Assembly: GCA_030748455.1 (NCBI GenBank)
Contig: JASMLY010000091.1
Span: 1-30,363 of the forward strand
Source of the DNA: Phycisphaerales bacterium
Lineage (GTDB): Bacteria; Planctomycetota; Phycisphaerae; Phycisphaerales; SM1A02
DNA: 30,363 bases
Reading direction: 5' to 3'
Both the position numbers and the translations under genes were made by a program. The notes beneath the pieces are model-generated. The model searched no databases, was not told where the DNA came from, and saw only the letters and a program-made list of their open reading frames with translations. This document shows, one piece after another, positions 1 through 7,651 of the stretch (its first letter is position 1; each line of letters opens with the position of its first letter).

Positions 1-369
1 GATCGTAGAGAGGTCGATCCAGACAGTTTCTGGCCACGGATTTGAGATATTCCTTGATTGCAAAAGACAGCTTCGCACAATGGCGTTCCCTGCTTTTGAC
101 CAAACTTGCTCTTCCCCAAGGATCGAGATCGAATCCCCAAATCCACGAAGGTAAAGCGCTGCAAGCTTTTCTTTTGATACAGCGTCGGGTTCAGTGATCG
201 ATTGAACTTGATCAACATAGAGGTCATAAATTGCGAACGCAACACTTTTTTGTTCACCAACAAGTACATCTCCGCAGATCTGTTCAAATGAACCCCTGTC
301 GCAAAAAGGCATCAAATTCAAAGCACAAGAAGTTAAGATTGCCATCCACATGCCACCATCATAAACCAT
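1..369 (-). CDS. Hypothetical exported or lipoprotein-like protein (partial, runs off left edge)
   Basis: An open frame on the minus strand runs from an ATG at 369 to the window edge without a stop (123 codons visible). It is read after xerD in the same direction, with 31 nt between the xerD stop and this start, so the two are probably co-transcribed. The N-terminus reads MVYDGGMWMAILTSCALNL. The LTSC stretch resembles a lipobox, but there is no basic n-region, so lipoprotein status is weak. A second ATG at 351 and an upstream in-frame GTG are alternative starts, and none has a convincing ribosome binding site. I do not recognise the family. The visible part has conserved-looking segments such as LAALYLRGFGDSI and no catalytic motif that I can name. 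Confidence 0.5.
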   Translation of the reverse strand, partial: MVYDGGMWMAILTSCALNLMPFCDRGSFEQICGDVLVGEQKSVAFAIYDLYVDQVQSITEPDAVSKEKLAALYLRGFGDSISILGEEQVWSKAGNAIVRSCLLQSRNISNPWPETVWIDLSTI

Positions 370-400
370 CGACGCCACCGCGTCACACGAGATGAGTTCG

Positions 401-1318
401 TTATGGGCGAGGGTGGAATTTTTCGACAACAGACTTGAGTTGTGAGCGGTCGATGTGGGTATAGATTTGTGTTGTGCCAATGTCGCTATGACCGAGTAAT
501 TCTTGGACTACACGAAGGTCAGCTCCACCAGCGAGCATGTGCGTGGCAAAACTATGGCGAATCGTGTGTGGGTGCACATCACTCAATCCCGCACGCTTCG
601 CAAGCCTACGCACAATTTGCCAAACCGCAACACGTTCAATAGGTCTTCCAGTGTGAGAAAGCAACAGTTTTCCTCGGTCCCTTCCGTCACCAAATCGCAA
701 CAAGTGGGGTCGTAATTTCTCAAGGTATTCTTTGACTGCTTTTTGGGCTGGTTCACCGACAGGAACGAGTCGTTGCTTGTTTCCCTTTCCTGTGAGAAGC
801 ACAACCCCAAGTGTTTCGTTTACTTCATCTGGTTTAATTCCCGAAACTTCACTCGCCCGCATTCCTCCACCGTACATTAATTCTACTAGTGCGCGGTCCC
901 GCAACCATAATTTCCCAGAATCCGGCGAAGCGGCAAGAATGAGTTGTTCCATTTTTTTAGGGGACAACACATCTGGTAATTTTTTCCACCGTGTTGGGGT
1001 TTCGAGCAGTCGTGCAGCATCTGCATCTATCTTATGAGATGCGTGCAAATATCGAAAAAACATTCGAATTGTTGATAAGTGTCGAGCAACGCTTGAAGGC
1101 TGTAATTTGTTTTGCCGGTGCAAACGTCGAACATGATCTGCAAGATGCGAAGAGGTTACATTCGATGCACATGAAATGTGTAGTACCACGAGGTCGTCAC
1201 GTAATTGTTGTAAGTCGTGGCGATATGCATCAAGTGTTGCAGGGGATAGCCCAGCTTCGACTCGAAGATACACTAGAAAATCACGAACCTGTCGGTCGTA
1301 GTTCGACAACATGATCAT
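401..1318 (-). CDS. xerD: Site-specific tyrosine recombinase XerD
   Basis: This 305-residue tyrosine recombinase should act with XerC at dif to resolve chromosome dimers at division. The N-terminal SAM-like core-binding domain covers about residues 5-95 and the catalytic domain about 115-300. The catalytic residues are visible: R154 in GGGMRASE, K178 in TGKGNKQR, H251 and R254 in HTIRHSFATH, H277 in LLGHSDIGTTQIYTH, and the nucleophile Y286. Length and the HPR ending match E. coli XerD better than XerC. Two start ATGs (1318 and 1312) are possible; either overlaps the 3' end of the Cys-rich gene at 1281-1505 by more than 30 nt, which suggests coupling. The context (thyA, folA upstream) and the absence of mobile-element genes support a housekeeping Xer rather than an integrase. 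No partner xerC is in the window. Confidence 0.93.
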   Translation of the reverse strand: MIMLSNYDRQVRDFLVYLRVEAGLSPATLDAYRHDLQQLRDDLVVLHISCASNVTSSHLADHVRRLHRQNKLQPSSVARHLSTIRMFFRYLHASHKIDADAARLLETPTRWKKLPDVLSPKKMEQLILAASPDSGKLWLRDRALVELMYGGGMRASEVSGIKPDEVNETLGVVLLTGKGNKQRLVPVGEPAQKAVKEYLEKLRPHLLRFGDGRDRGKLLLSHTGRPIERVAVWQIVRRLAKRAGLSDVHPHTIRHSFATHMLAGGADLRVVQELLGHSDIGTTQIYTHIDRSQLKSVVEKFHPRP

Positions 1319-1505
1319 TAATTGTTAAATCCAAGTGTGAGGCTTTTTGTTTTCCGGTAAATTGCCGGTACACGCCGCAAGACTTGTATGCACCAAAACA
1401 GACACTGCACGCCTGCTCTAACGTTCCAAGTGTAAATCTGCTAGAGCATGCCGGATTAGCGTTTTCAACGTAGGGGCAACAAGTACTATTTTGCGAATGA
1501 AGCAT
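1281..1505 (-). CDS. Small Cys-rich protein, possible metal or Fe-S binding
   Basis: This is a 74-residue frame between folA (54 nt upstream) and xerD, whose start it overlaps by 38 nt, all on the minus strand. The protein carries an ordered cysteine pattern: C9/C10, C20, C36 and C43, read as C-x9-C-x15-C-x6-C, plus C33. The segments CPYVENANPACSSRFTLG and CFGAYKSCGVYR have the look of a compact metal-binding fold rather than random translation. I recall similar short C...C...C..Y proteins in planctomycete genomes but cannot name the family. A Zn site or Fe-S cluster is inference from the cysteine spacing. The long overlap with xerD is unusual and leaves some chance that this is a shadow frame; codon-level conservation would settle it. 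Confidence 0.5.
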   Translation of the reverse strand: MLHSQNSTCCPYVENANPACSSRFTLGTLEQACSVCFGAYKSCGVYRQFTGKQKASHLDLTINDHVVELRPTGS

Positions 1506-1559
1506 AGCCGTGAACTACAACTATCGGCTCAAACACGGAAAACAACTCAAAAATAGATG

Positions 1560-2039
1560 TTATTCGATTCGCTCCCAAGTTTCAAAACATAGTGCATATT
1601 GGTTTTTGTCATCAGCAGGGCGATTTTTCCGCTCAGTACACTTCCAAAGTGTTGCATCAATAGGCGGGAAGACAGTATCGCCCTCAACACTTGCATCTAT
1701 TCTTGTTACGTGTAATCGTGTTGCTTGCTCCATCGAAGCAGCATAAATTTCGCCACCACCAATACTAAAAACACGTTTGTTGCCCGCTGCAATAATGGCA
1801 TTTTGAAGTCCATGTACAACGGTTGCTCCGTTGGCAACATAATCGGGTTGCCTCGTTACAACGATGTTGCATCTGTTTGGGAGTGGTTTGCCAATTGATT
1901 CCCACGTTCGCCTTCCCATGATCACAGCATGCCCAGAAGTAAGTTGTTTGAAATGCGCAAGATCGGCAGGCAAATGCCACGGCATTGAACCGTTTTTCCC
2001 GATCACATTGTTTGTTGTCATTGCAACGACGAGTTCCAT
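1560..2039 (-). CDS. folA: Dihydrofolate reductase
   Basis: This is a 159-residue DHFR (the E. coli enzyme has 159) that reduces dihydrofolate to tetrahydrofolate with NADPH in the cytoplasm. The start [17 protein letters not shown] is a classic DHFR N-terminus. Other family features are MPWHLPADLAHFK with the active-site acid D26 and W21, VIMGRRTWESIG for cofactor binding, and SIGGGEIYAASM near residue 92 for the NADPH loop. The start codon shares one base with the thyA stop (TGATG), so the two are translationally coupled. This pairing is logical because ThyA makes the dihydrofolate that FolA recycles. It is complete, with no missing residue. Confidence 0.97.
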   Translation of the reverse strand: MELVVAMTTNNVIGKNGSMPWHLPADLAHFKQLTSGHAVIMGRRTWESIGKPLPNRCNIVVTRQPDYVANGATVVHGLQNAIIAAGNKRVFSIGGGEIYAASMEQATRLHVTRIDASVEGDTVFPPIDATLWKCTERKNRPADDKNQYALCFETWERIE

Positions 2040-2833
2040 CAGACAGCTACGGGTGCAGAAATATGTGGATGAGGTGAATAATTTGCAAGTTCGATATCAT
2101 CGTACGTAAAATCAAACAAAGATGTTACAGACTTGTTTAAGTTGAGTATTGGAAGGGGGCGAGGATCGCGCGTGAGTTGCTCCGTTGCTTGCTCTACATG
2201 GTTGCTGTACAAGTGCGCATCACCAAACGTGTGCACAAAGTCTCCAAGTTCTAAATGCGTTACTTGTGCAATCATCATCGTTAGCAATGCATACGAGGCA
2301 ATATTAAAAGGTACACCAAGGAAAACATCTGCACTCCGTTGGTAGAGTTGGCATGAGAGTTTGTTGTTTGCTACGTAAAACTGAAACATAGCATGACACG
2401 GGGGGAGTGCCATGGTATCGAGATCACCGACATTCCACGCGTTCACGATGTGACGCCTTGAATCAGGGTTGTGTTGAATGTTGTGGACGAGTTGTGCAAT
2501 TTGGTCAACGGTTCTGCCGTCAGTTGCTTTCCAAGAACGCCACTGCGATCCATAGACCGGTCCAAGTTCCCCATTGTCATCAGCCCACTCGTCCCAAATA
2601 GAAACGCCGTTTTCTTTGAGGTACCGAATGTTCGTATCACCACGAAGAAACCAGAGTAATTCGTGAATAATTGATCGTGTGTGGATTTTTTTAGTCGTGA
2701 CGAGAGGGAACCCCTGGGCAAGATTAAAACGCATTTGCCACCCAAAAGTGCTCAGCGTCCCTGTTCCTGTGCGGTCTTCTTTTGGTGTCCCGTCGTGTAA
2801 TAGGTGGTCGAGTAGTGCGAGGTATTCTTTCAT
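2039..2833 (-). CDS. thyA: Thymidylate synthase (ThyA type)
   Basis: This 264-residue protein has the same length as E. coli ThyA. It methylates dUMP to dTMP using methylene-tetrahydrofolate, releasing dihydrofolate. The catalytic cysteine is C146 in [12 protein letters not shown]. The phosphate-binding arginine region is [19 protein letters not shown] near residues 20-36, [10 protein letters not shown] follows near 126, and the dUMP-contacting [18 protein letters not shown] is intact. An excellent ribosome binding site, AAGGAG, lies 4 nt before the ATG (2838-2843). It starts the minus-strand thyA-folA-Cys-rich-xerD run and is divergent from the ABC ATPase, with 39 nt between starts. The presence of ThyA means this lineage does not depend on flavin-dependent ThyX. 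Confidence 0.98.
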   Translation of the reverse strand: MKEYLALLDHLLHDGTPKEDRTGTGTLSTFGWQMRFNLAQGFPLVTTKKIHTRSIIHELLWFLRGDTNIRYLKENGVSIWDEWADDNGELGPVYGSQWRSWKATDGRTVDQIAQLVHNIQHNPDSRRHIVNAWNVGDLDTMALPPCHAMFQFYVANNKLSCQLYQRSADVFLGVPFNIASYALLTMMIAQVTHLELGDFVHTFGDAHLYSNHVEQATEQLTRDPRPLPILNLNKSVTSLFDFTYDDIELANYSPHPHISAPVAV

Positions 2834-2872
2834 GTTTCTCCTTTTGCGAAGATACCATACACTGAACCACAG

Positions 2873-3664
2873 ATGGACAATAAATCGCCAATTCTTGAAA
2901 TTCGTGACCTTCAGATAACTTTCCCACCAAAAAACAATCCTGTTTTTGCGCTTCGGGGAGTTTCTCTTTCACTGGAAAAAGGGAAAACACTCGGGGTCGT
3001 TGGAGAGAGCGGATCAGGAAAATCGACGCTTGCAAGGGCTGTGATGAAACTCACCGAGCCGACCGCTGGTTCGATTTTGTTTGACGGTAGGGATGTGTCT
3101 AGGCAATTCGATAAAAAAAGAATACAGATGGTTTTTCAGGACCCAGGTGGGTCCCTAAACCCATACGCGAATGTGGCTTCAATCATAACAGAGCCATTGT
3201 TGGTTCATAAAATTGCAAAAGGAAAGGAACTGTACAAGCGTGCTGAATTCCTTCTTGAACAGGTTGGTCTGTGTGCGAATGATGGATCTCTATATCCCCA
3301 CGAATTCTCTGGGGGGCAAAAACAACGCATCGCGATTGCCCGGGCGATTTCCCTTAAACCAGACCTTCTTGTTTGTGATGAGCCAACGTCTGCCCTCGAT
3401 GTGAGTGTTCAGGCAACGGTGTTGAATTTGCTTTCAGATTTACGAGATGAACTGAACCTGACGATTTTGTTTATCTCACACGACATAGCAGTTGTTCATC
3501 ACTTTTGTGACGGTGTTATAGTGATGGATGACGGGAAAATTATCGAGCGTGGACCGGTCGAAGAGGTTGTTCGCAGCCCATCACATCCCAGTACAAAAAA
3601 ATTGATCGCTTCTTCTCAACCTTGGGTTCGGAAACGTTCAGATTCGCCTTCGTGCATGTTGTAA
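2873..3664 (+). CDS. Oligopeptide-type ABC transporter ATP-binding protein (OppF/DppF-like)
   Basis: This 263-residue ATPase has Walker A GESGSGKS (residues 44-51), Q-loop Q89 in [11 protein letters not shown], signature FSGGQ (145-149), Walker B LLVCDE (165-170), D-loop SALD and switch H203. The FQDPxxSLNP string, the [19 protein letters not shown] string and a C-terminal [11 protein letters not shown] stretch (family form HPYTKxL) are typical of the dipeptide/oligopeptide/nickel transporter ATPases. It would energise uptake through membrane permeases that are not present here, so it is an orphan subunit in this window. Its start lies 39 nt from the divergent thyA start and has no clear ribosome binding site. 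Its last 49 nt overlap the 3' end of panB on the other strand. The substrate is unknown. Confidence 0.9.
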   Translation: MDNKSPILEIRDLQITFPPKNNPVFALRGVSLSLEKGKTLGVVGESGSGKSTLARAVMKLTEPTAGSILFDGRDVSRQFDKKRIQMVFQDPGGSLNPYANVASIITEPLLVHKIAKGKELYKRAEFLLEQVGLCANDGSLYPHEFSGGQKQRIAIARAISLKPDLLVCDEPTSALDVSVQATVLNLLSDLRDELNLTILFISHDIAVVHHFCDGVIVMDDGKIIERGPVEEVVRSPSHPSTKKLIASSQPWVRKRSDSPSCML

Positions 3665-4500
3665 GGATGCTTGCCAAGATTATTTGTCACGACATTTTGC
3701 ATCCACGTCGTTGCGACTGATGCGATCGAGTCGCCGATTGAAGCGGTTGGTTTGGCAAACGATGGTTGCCACGCGGTCATTCCTGCGAGATCTTGCATCA
3801 CAACAACTTGCCCATGGCATGCGGTGCCTGCTCCGCAGCCAATCACCGGAATCGATGTTCCCTCAACAACAGCAATGGAAACCTCTTCTGGAACTGCTTC
3901 AAGGAGTAACATCGAAGCGCCAGCCTGTTCCATCGCAATTGCATCTTCGACGATTATTTTTGCTTCTTTCGATGTACGCCCAGCCGTGGTATACCCGCCG
4001 GTTTGTTTTGCTTGTTGTGGTCGTGAACCGAGGTGTGCAACAGTAGCGATGCCTGCGTCGCAAATCGCTTCTACTCTTCGTGTCCATTTTCCATCAACTT
4101 CTAACTTTACGGCGTCGGCAGTTCCTTCTGTTAAAAAGCGCCCTGCGTTTTGAATCGCAGAGGATTCGTCAACTTGGTAACTTAAAAAAGGCATGTCACC
4201 CATGACAAAAACGTTCGGGGCACCACGTTTTACCGCTGCGGTAATGGTGATGAGAAAATCAAGTGGAGCGTGGATGGTGCTGTCATACCCAAGAATCATT
4301 TCGGCAGCAGTGTCTCCAACAAGAATTGTTGGAAGTCCAGCACCCGCCATCCATCTTGCAGTCGTTGCGTCATAGCATGTAAGACACGCCCATTTTGAAC
4401 CCGCGTTCGACCATCGTCGCAACGTGCGAAGCGTTACGGAACCCTCGAGTGACGTTGGAGCTTTCTGTGGCTTTGATTCTACAGAGGTATTTGTTGACAT
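3616..4500 (-). CDS. panB: 3-methyl-2-oxobutanoate hydroxymethyltransferase
   Basis: PanB is the first enzyme of pantothenate synthesis. It adds a hydroxymethyl group from methylene-tetrahydrofolate to 2-oxoisovalerate, giving ketopantoate. The 294 residues form the expected TIM barrel. Visible features are LTCYDATTARW, metal ligands in LVGDTAAEMILGYDST (D63) and MGDMPFLSY (D102), GGYTTAGR, the catalytic E201 in LLLEAVPEEV, and IGCGAGTACHGQ. It has about 20 extra N-terminal residues relative to E. coli PanB. A GGAG motif 6 nt before the ATG supports the start. It lies 30 nt downstream of the ThiF-like gene in the same direction. No panC is nearby. The C-terminal 16 codons are antisense to the ABC ATPase gene. 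Confidence 0.95.
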   Translation of the reverse strand: MSTNTSVESKPQKAPTSLEGSVTLRTLRRWSNAGSKWACLTCYDATTARWMAGAGLPTILVGDTAAEMILGYDSTIHAPLDFLITITAAVKRGAPNVFVMGDMPFLSYQVDESSAIQNAGRFLTEGTADAVKLEVDGKWTRRVEAICDAGIATVAHLGSRPQQAKQTGGYTTAGRTSKEAKIIVEDAIAMEQAGASMLLLEAVPEEVSIAVVEGTSIPVIGCGAGTACHGQVVVMQDLAGMTAWQPSFAKPTASIGDSIASVATTWMQNVVTNNLGKHPYNMHEGESERFRTQG

Positions 4501-4530
4501 AAGAACTCCACAGTATAGGAGATCTGTGTT

Positions 4531-5574
4531 CTAAATACCAATAAATCTTGCAAAAATAGATTTTGCTCGGCCAACATCGTTCGTGCCGTGGACAATTACT
4601 CTGCCGTCTTCAAAACACAGTACTACTATTTGTTCACCCTCACTTGAGAGTTCTTCATGCAGGGAACCCCTCAAGACAGGTCCGGAACAGGTAAAAGATC
4701 CATGAGAAGCAAGGCGACTTGTCAGTTCGCTTAGGTCAAATGGCCCACTGCTAGGGATCTGCACTGCGTTTTGTCCGCAAAGGGCAGCCGCTTCAGCCTT
4801 CGTGCTTGTTTCTAAAAACACAAAATTGCGCTGGCCACAACAGACACAAGTTTCACGTTTTTCTCCCATGTCAATCCGGTTGCTCTTGGTGTTCCACAAA
4901 TCAAAAACAAGAAGCGTGTTTGACACGCTACTCTTATTTCCAGATAGGAGTTTGAGTGCGTCGCTGCACTGGCAAGAAGTAGCGACACCGATCGCGGGTG
5001 CAATGATTCCTGCCGTGTCGCACGTGTCTTGTGAACCCGCCGGGGGCGGGTCGGGAAACAGGCACCGTAAACATGGTGTTTCATTTGGAATGACAGTCAT
5101 AACATTCCCACTTGTTGCAATGACACCAGCAAACAAATAGGGGATGTTGTTTTTAACAGCAAAATCATTTAACAAATACCGGGTGTTGAAATTGTCTAAT
5201 CCATCGACAATGATGTCTGCACCTTGGAGCAATCGATGAATGTTTTTGGATGTTAAATCTTCTACATGTTCATGTATGTTGACTGAACTGTTTATCTCTC
5301 GCAATCGTTTCGCGGCGGCAATCGCTTTTGGTTGATGGGAGTTTGCGTCGTCTTCAATAAACAACACCTGTCTCTGCAAGTTCGTATATTCAACAATGTC
5401 TCTATCGATAAGCGTGATGGTTCCCACTCCTGCTCGGGCTAACAACTCTGCGCTCATGCAACCAAGTGCACCAATTCCGACGATAACGGCGTGACTGTTA
5501 CAGATTTTCTCTTGTCCCTCATCACCGATATCGGGAATCAGGCGTTGACGGTGATATCGGTCAGCAATAGTCAT
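4531..5574 (-). CDS. ThiF/MoeB/HesA-family adenylyltransferase with C-terminal extension
   Basis: This is a 347-residue E1-like enzyme that would adenylate the C-terminal Gly of a ubiquitin-like sulfur carrier (ThiS or MoaD type). The nucleotide loop is GIGALG (33-38), followed by R68 in NLQRQ, K83, D127 in DGLDNFNTRY, a candidate catalytic C185 in DTCDTAG, and a structural zinc site from C168-x2-C171 and C243/C245/C246. After residue 275 there is a small C-terminal domain ending CFEDGRVIVHGTNDVGRAKS. A similar tail replaces the rhodanese domain in many ThiF/MoeB homologues. The start overlaps the upstream exported-protein gene by 4 nt (ATGA), and panB follows. thiC is elsewhere in the window, but no thiS, thiG, moaD or moaE is adjacent, so thiamine versus molybdopterin use cannot be decided. 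Confidence 0.88.
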   Translation of the reverse strand: MTIADRYHRQRLIPDIGDEGQEKICNSHAVIVGIGALGCMSAELLARAGVGTITLIDRDIVEYTNLQRQVLFIEDDANSHQPKAIAAAKRLREINSSVNIHEHVEDLTSKNIHRLLQGADIIVDGLDNFNTRYLLNDFAVKNNIPYLFAGVIATSGNVMTVIPNETPCLRCLFPDPPPAGSQDTCDTAGIIAPAIGVATSCQCSDALKLLSGNKSSVSNTLLVFDLWNTKSNRIDMGEKRETCVCCGQRNFVFLETSTKAEAAALCGQNAVQIPSSGPFDLSELTSRLASHGSFTCSGPVLRGSLHEELSSEGEQIVVLCFEDGRVIVHGTNDVGRAKSIFARFIGI

Positions 5575-6455
5575 TGTGTGGATTTTACAGGGGGTTGTTT
5601 GTCTCGACCTAAGAACCCGTCGGTGGGAAGTTCTTGTTTTTGTAAATGACCTAGAAGGCGCTTTAAATCGAATTCATCAATTGCGGTGGTTTTCCAGTGA
5701 GGGGTGATCGTGCCATCGAAGGTTGAATCAACACGGATGAGCGTGAGTTTGTTGATACCAGAAATTTGCATCATTGCGCCTGAAATTGATTCTTGCGCCT
5801 TTTTTGAAAGACCCCCTTTGCTTTGGATTGCAATGTAAGCAGATTCTGCTTGTAAAAACGCTTTTGATACATCCCATCCAGCCGAGGTTAGTGATGCAAG
5901 TCGCTCAAGATGAGCCAGCGCAAGTCTCTCGGGTTGAGACTGAAGTTCTTCGAAAATCCACCGTCGAAACAGGTCTGCAGGCTTTGCTTGTACCGAATTT
6001 CTTGCGTGTTGGTCTTCGATTTCTTGAAGGCGTTGTTTTAAAGAGGTGAGTTCAGGTCTACTGAGCGGTTTACCTCTTGCTGCTGCTCGAGCCACCAAAT
6101 CGCACAAACGTGCGTTCGCCCTAGGGTTTTCTGGGTATGGGGGAAGTTGTTTGAGCAATTCTTGGAATGCTCGATCTGAGAGCGTGGGAAGTGCAATGGG
6201 GTAGGTTGTCAATTGCCAGCGAACAAAGGCGTCGACGATCGGATTGTCGTGCGTCTTTTTAATGATCTTTCTTTCAAAAACCCTGCAGTCTAGAGTTTCG
6301 ATGGAGTGGTGTTTCGGGGTGCGAGGGAGCGCTTCGTTTGTTTCAAAAAACGAAGTTCCCGTTTTGGTGAGTTCTTGAAAAATAGTGTTCGCATTTTGAA
6401 TTGGGGTTTGTGGCGAGCAAACAAAGAATACGATGGATAAAAAAAGGTCTACCAT
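5571..6455 (-). CDS. Exported protein of unknown function
   Basis: From ATG 6455 the product is 294 residues and begins with a short hydrophobic stretch, MVDLFLSIVFFVCS, that could be a signal peptide (cleavage or lipidation uncertain). The rest is soluble and rich in helices, for example LTSLKQRLQEIEDQHARN and ESISGAMMQISGINKLTLIRVDS. I recognise no family and no catalytic motif. An upstream in-frame GTG (6482) would add nine residues. No other in-frame start exists for a long way downstream, yet ATG 6455 sits inside the terminator hairpin that follows rpsG. An AAAGG sequence lies about 13 nt upstream, also inside that hairpin. The stop overlaps the ThiF-like start by 4 nt, so the two are translationally coupled and perhaps functionally linked. 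Confidence 0.75.
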   Translation of the reverse strand: MVDLFLSIVFFVCSPQTPIQNANTIFQELTKTGTSFFETNEALPRTPKHHSIETLDCRVFERKIIKKTHDNPIVDAFVRWQLTTYPIALPTLSDRAFQELLKQLPPYPENPRANARLCDLVARAAARGKPLSRPELTSLKQRLQEIEDQHARNSVQAKPADLFRRWIFEELQSQPERLALAHLERLASLTSAGWDVSKAFLQAESAYIAIQSKGGLSKKAQESISGAMMQISGINKLTLIRVDSTFDGTITPHWKTTAIDEFDLKRLLGHLQKQELPTDGFLGRDKQPPVKSTQ

Positions 6456-6474
6456 AGATACATGGTAGACCTTT
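6439..6474 (-). terminator. Intrinsic terminator after rpsG, overlapping the next start codon
   Basis: A perfect 12-bp inverted repeat (arms 6443-6454 and 6463-6474, extendable by one A-T pair) closes a loop of about 6 nt. Read on the minus strand it is followed at once by seven T residues (6445-6439, the first three shared with the stem). It starts 26 nt after the rpsG stop. This is a textbook Rho-independent terminator for the rpsL-rpsG transcript. It also covers the probable ATG (6455) and ribosome binding site of the downstream exported-protein gene. Confidence 0.85.
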
Positions 6475-6499
6475 GATAACACTTGTGTGCGTTTTGGGT

Positions 6500-7000
6500 T
6501 TAGAAGGCAAAATGGGAGAAGGCTTTGTTTGCTTCTGCCATTCGGTGTGTTTGTTCTCGGGTATTGACCGCTTTGCCTTCATTGTTCGATGCATCCCAGA
6601 GTTCTTTTGCAAGACAACGCGCCATGGGCTTCCCTTTTTCAGCTCGGCACGCTGTGATAATCCAACGGAATGTCAAACTTTGACGTCGGCGTGCGTTCAC
6701 GGGCATTGGTACTTGGTAGTTTGCTCCACCAACGCGTTTTGAACGGACTTCGACGTTTGGCCGAACGTTCTCAAGAGCTTTGTGAAAGACGTCCATTGAA
6801 TTTTTTGGAGCATCATCACCGGTTTTCTTTTCTTTTTTCAGGCGAGCCTCAAGTTGATCGAGTGCATCATAAACAACACGTTGGGCTACAGCCTTTTTGC
6901 CATCTTTCATAATGCAATTGATAAACTTAGCGAGTACTTTGTCACCAAACTTTGGGTCTGGTTTAAGTTGATCTTCCGATTTTGTGATTCGTCCTGCCAT
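6500..7000 (-). CDS. rpsG: 30S ribosomal protein S7
   Basis: The protein is 166 residues from ATG 7000. That start is chosen because GAAGGA lies 6 nt upstream and gives the N-terminus MAGRITKSEDQLKPDPKFGD; a longer frame to 7024 has no support. S7 binds the 3' domain of 16S rRNA and organises the small-subunit head. Family signatures include KFINCIMKDGKKAVAQRVVYDAL and the rRNA-binding segment RPNVEVRSKRVGGANYQVP followed by RRRQSLTFRWI. A lysine-rich insert (about residues 53-67, KKEKKTGDDAPKN) makes it slightly longer than the E. coli protein. It follows rpsL after a 97-nt spacer. fusA and tuf, which usually follow, are absent. Confidence 0.97.
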   Translation of the reverse strand: MAGRITKSEDQLKPDPKFGDKVLAKFINCIMKDGKKAVAQRVVYDALDQLEARLKKEKKTGDDAPKNSMDVFHKALENVRPNVEVRSKRVGGANYQVPMPVNARRRQSLTFRWIITACRAEKGKPMARCLAKELWDASNNEGKAVNTREQTHRMAEANKAFSHFAF

Positions 7001-7097
7001 TTGTTTTCCTTCTTTGGCTATCAATGGTTGAAGTTATCAACCGTTTGTTCACCACAATTCACATAGTGTGAGTAGGGGAGCGATCCCTGAATTGTGA
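7001..7097 (-). promoter_or_regulatory. Structured rpsL-rpsG spacer, possible S7 autoregulatory site
   Basis: The 97-nt spacer is long for this compact genome and can fold. GGTTGA (7026-7031) pairs with TCAACC (7037-7042), and CACAATTC (7053-7060) pairs with GAATTGTG (7089-7096) beside the rpsL stop. In E. coli, S7 represses translation by binding a spacer of similar length between these two genes. Whether this structure binds S7 is inference. Confidence 0.35.
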
Positions 7098-7469
7098 TTA
7101 CTTGCCTTTCTTGGTTCCGTATTTGGAACGACCTTGTTTCCGTGCATCAACACCGAGTGTATCGAGTGAACCTCGGACTACGTGATATCGAACACCTGGA
7201 AGGTCGCGTACACGACCTCCACGAACGAGAACGATGGAGTGTTCTTGAAGATTGTGACCTTCACCACCGATGTACGCGGAGATTTCCTTGCCGTTGGACA
7301 ATCGAACCCTCGCGACTTTACGGAGCGCGGAGTTTGGTTTCTTTGGTGTCACCGTACGTACTTGAAGACAGACACCACGTTTTTGTGGAGAGCCCTCGAG
7401 GTCGCGAACTTTAGACTTCACTTTGGGTGTCTTGCGTGGTTTTCGTACGAGTTGATTAATCGTTGGCAT
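7098..7469 (-). CDS. rpsL: 30S ribosomal protein S12
   Basis: This is a 123-residue S12 from ATG 7469, giving the standard N-terminus [20 protein letters not shown]. The longer frame to 7523 is rejected because S12 proteins begin here. S12 lies at the decoding centre and controls accuracy. The two loops where streptomycin-resistance changes are known to occur are present in wild-type form: [11 protein letters not shown] and the [25 protein letters not shown] region. It is the first gene of the S12-S7 unit, and a plausible promoter lies about 55-80 nt upstream. Confidence 0.98.
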   Translation of the reverse strand: MPTINQLVRKPRKTPKVKSKVRDLEGSPQKRGVCLQVRTVTPKKPNSALRKVARVRLSNGKEISAYIGGEGHNLQEHSIVLVRGGRVRDLPGVRYHVVRGSLDTLGVDARKQGRSKYGTKKGK

Positions 7470-7523
7470 AAAGAGGGTTCCGAATAGTACTTTTCTTCTC
7501 ACCATTACAAAGGCGAGCCGCAC

Positions 7524-7551
7524 ATCATACCAATTTCAGCGTCAACCGCAA
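7524..7551 (-). promoter_or_regulatory. Putative promoter for rpsL-rpsG
   Basis: On the minus strand there is TATGAT (7529-7524, five of six matches to TATAAT). Sixteen nt upstream is TTGCGG (7551-7546), which matches the -35 consensus only partly. Transcription would begin near 7517 and leave a leader of about 48 nt. A better -35-like TTGACG at 7545-7540 is too close to this -10 to pair with it. Confidence 0.4.
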
Positions 7552-7651
7552 CCTGACCACGACCGAACAATAGTCCGATAACACAAATTCGAACCGCACC
7601 CAAATCACCAGTATGAATCAATGGCGGTAATCACCATTGGCCCAAGGATCG

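Noticed and set aside
401..1318. Integrase of a mobile element
   Set aside because: Length, ending and housekeeping neighbours fit XerD; no attachment site, tRNA or phage genes are near.
3671..4153. Plus-strand 160-residue frame
   Set aside because: Entirely antisense to panB, whose protein sequence is clearly conserved.
4508..4528. CACAG/CTGTG inverted repeat upstream of panB as an operator
   Set aside because: Only 5-bp arms around a 10-nt gap, next to the ribosome binding site; too weak to support.
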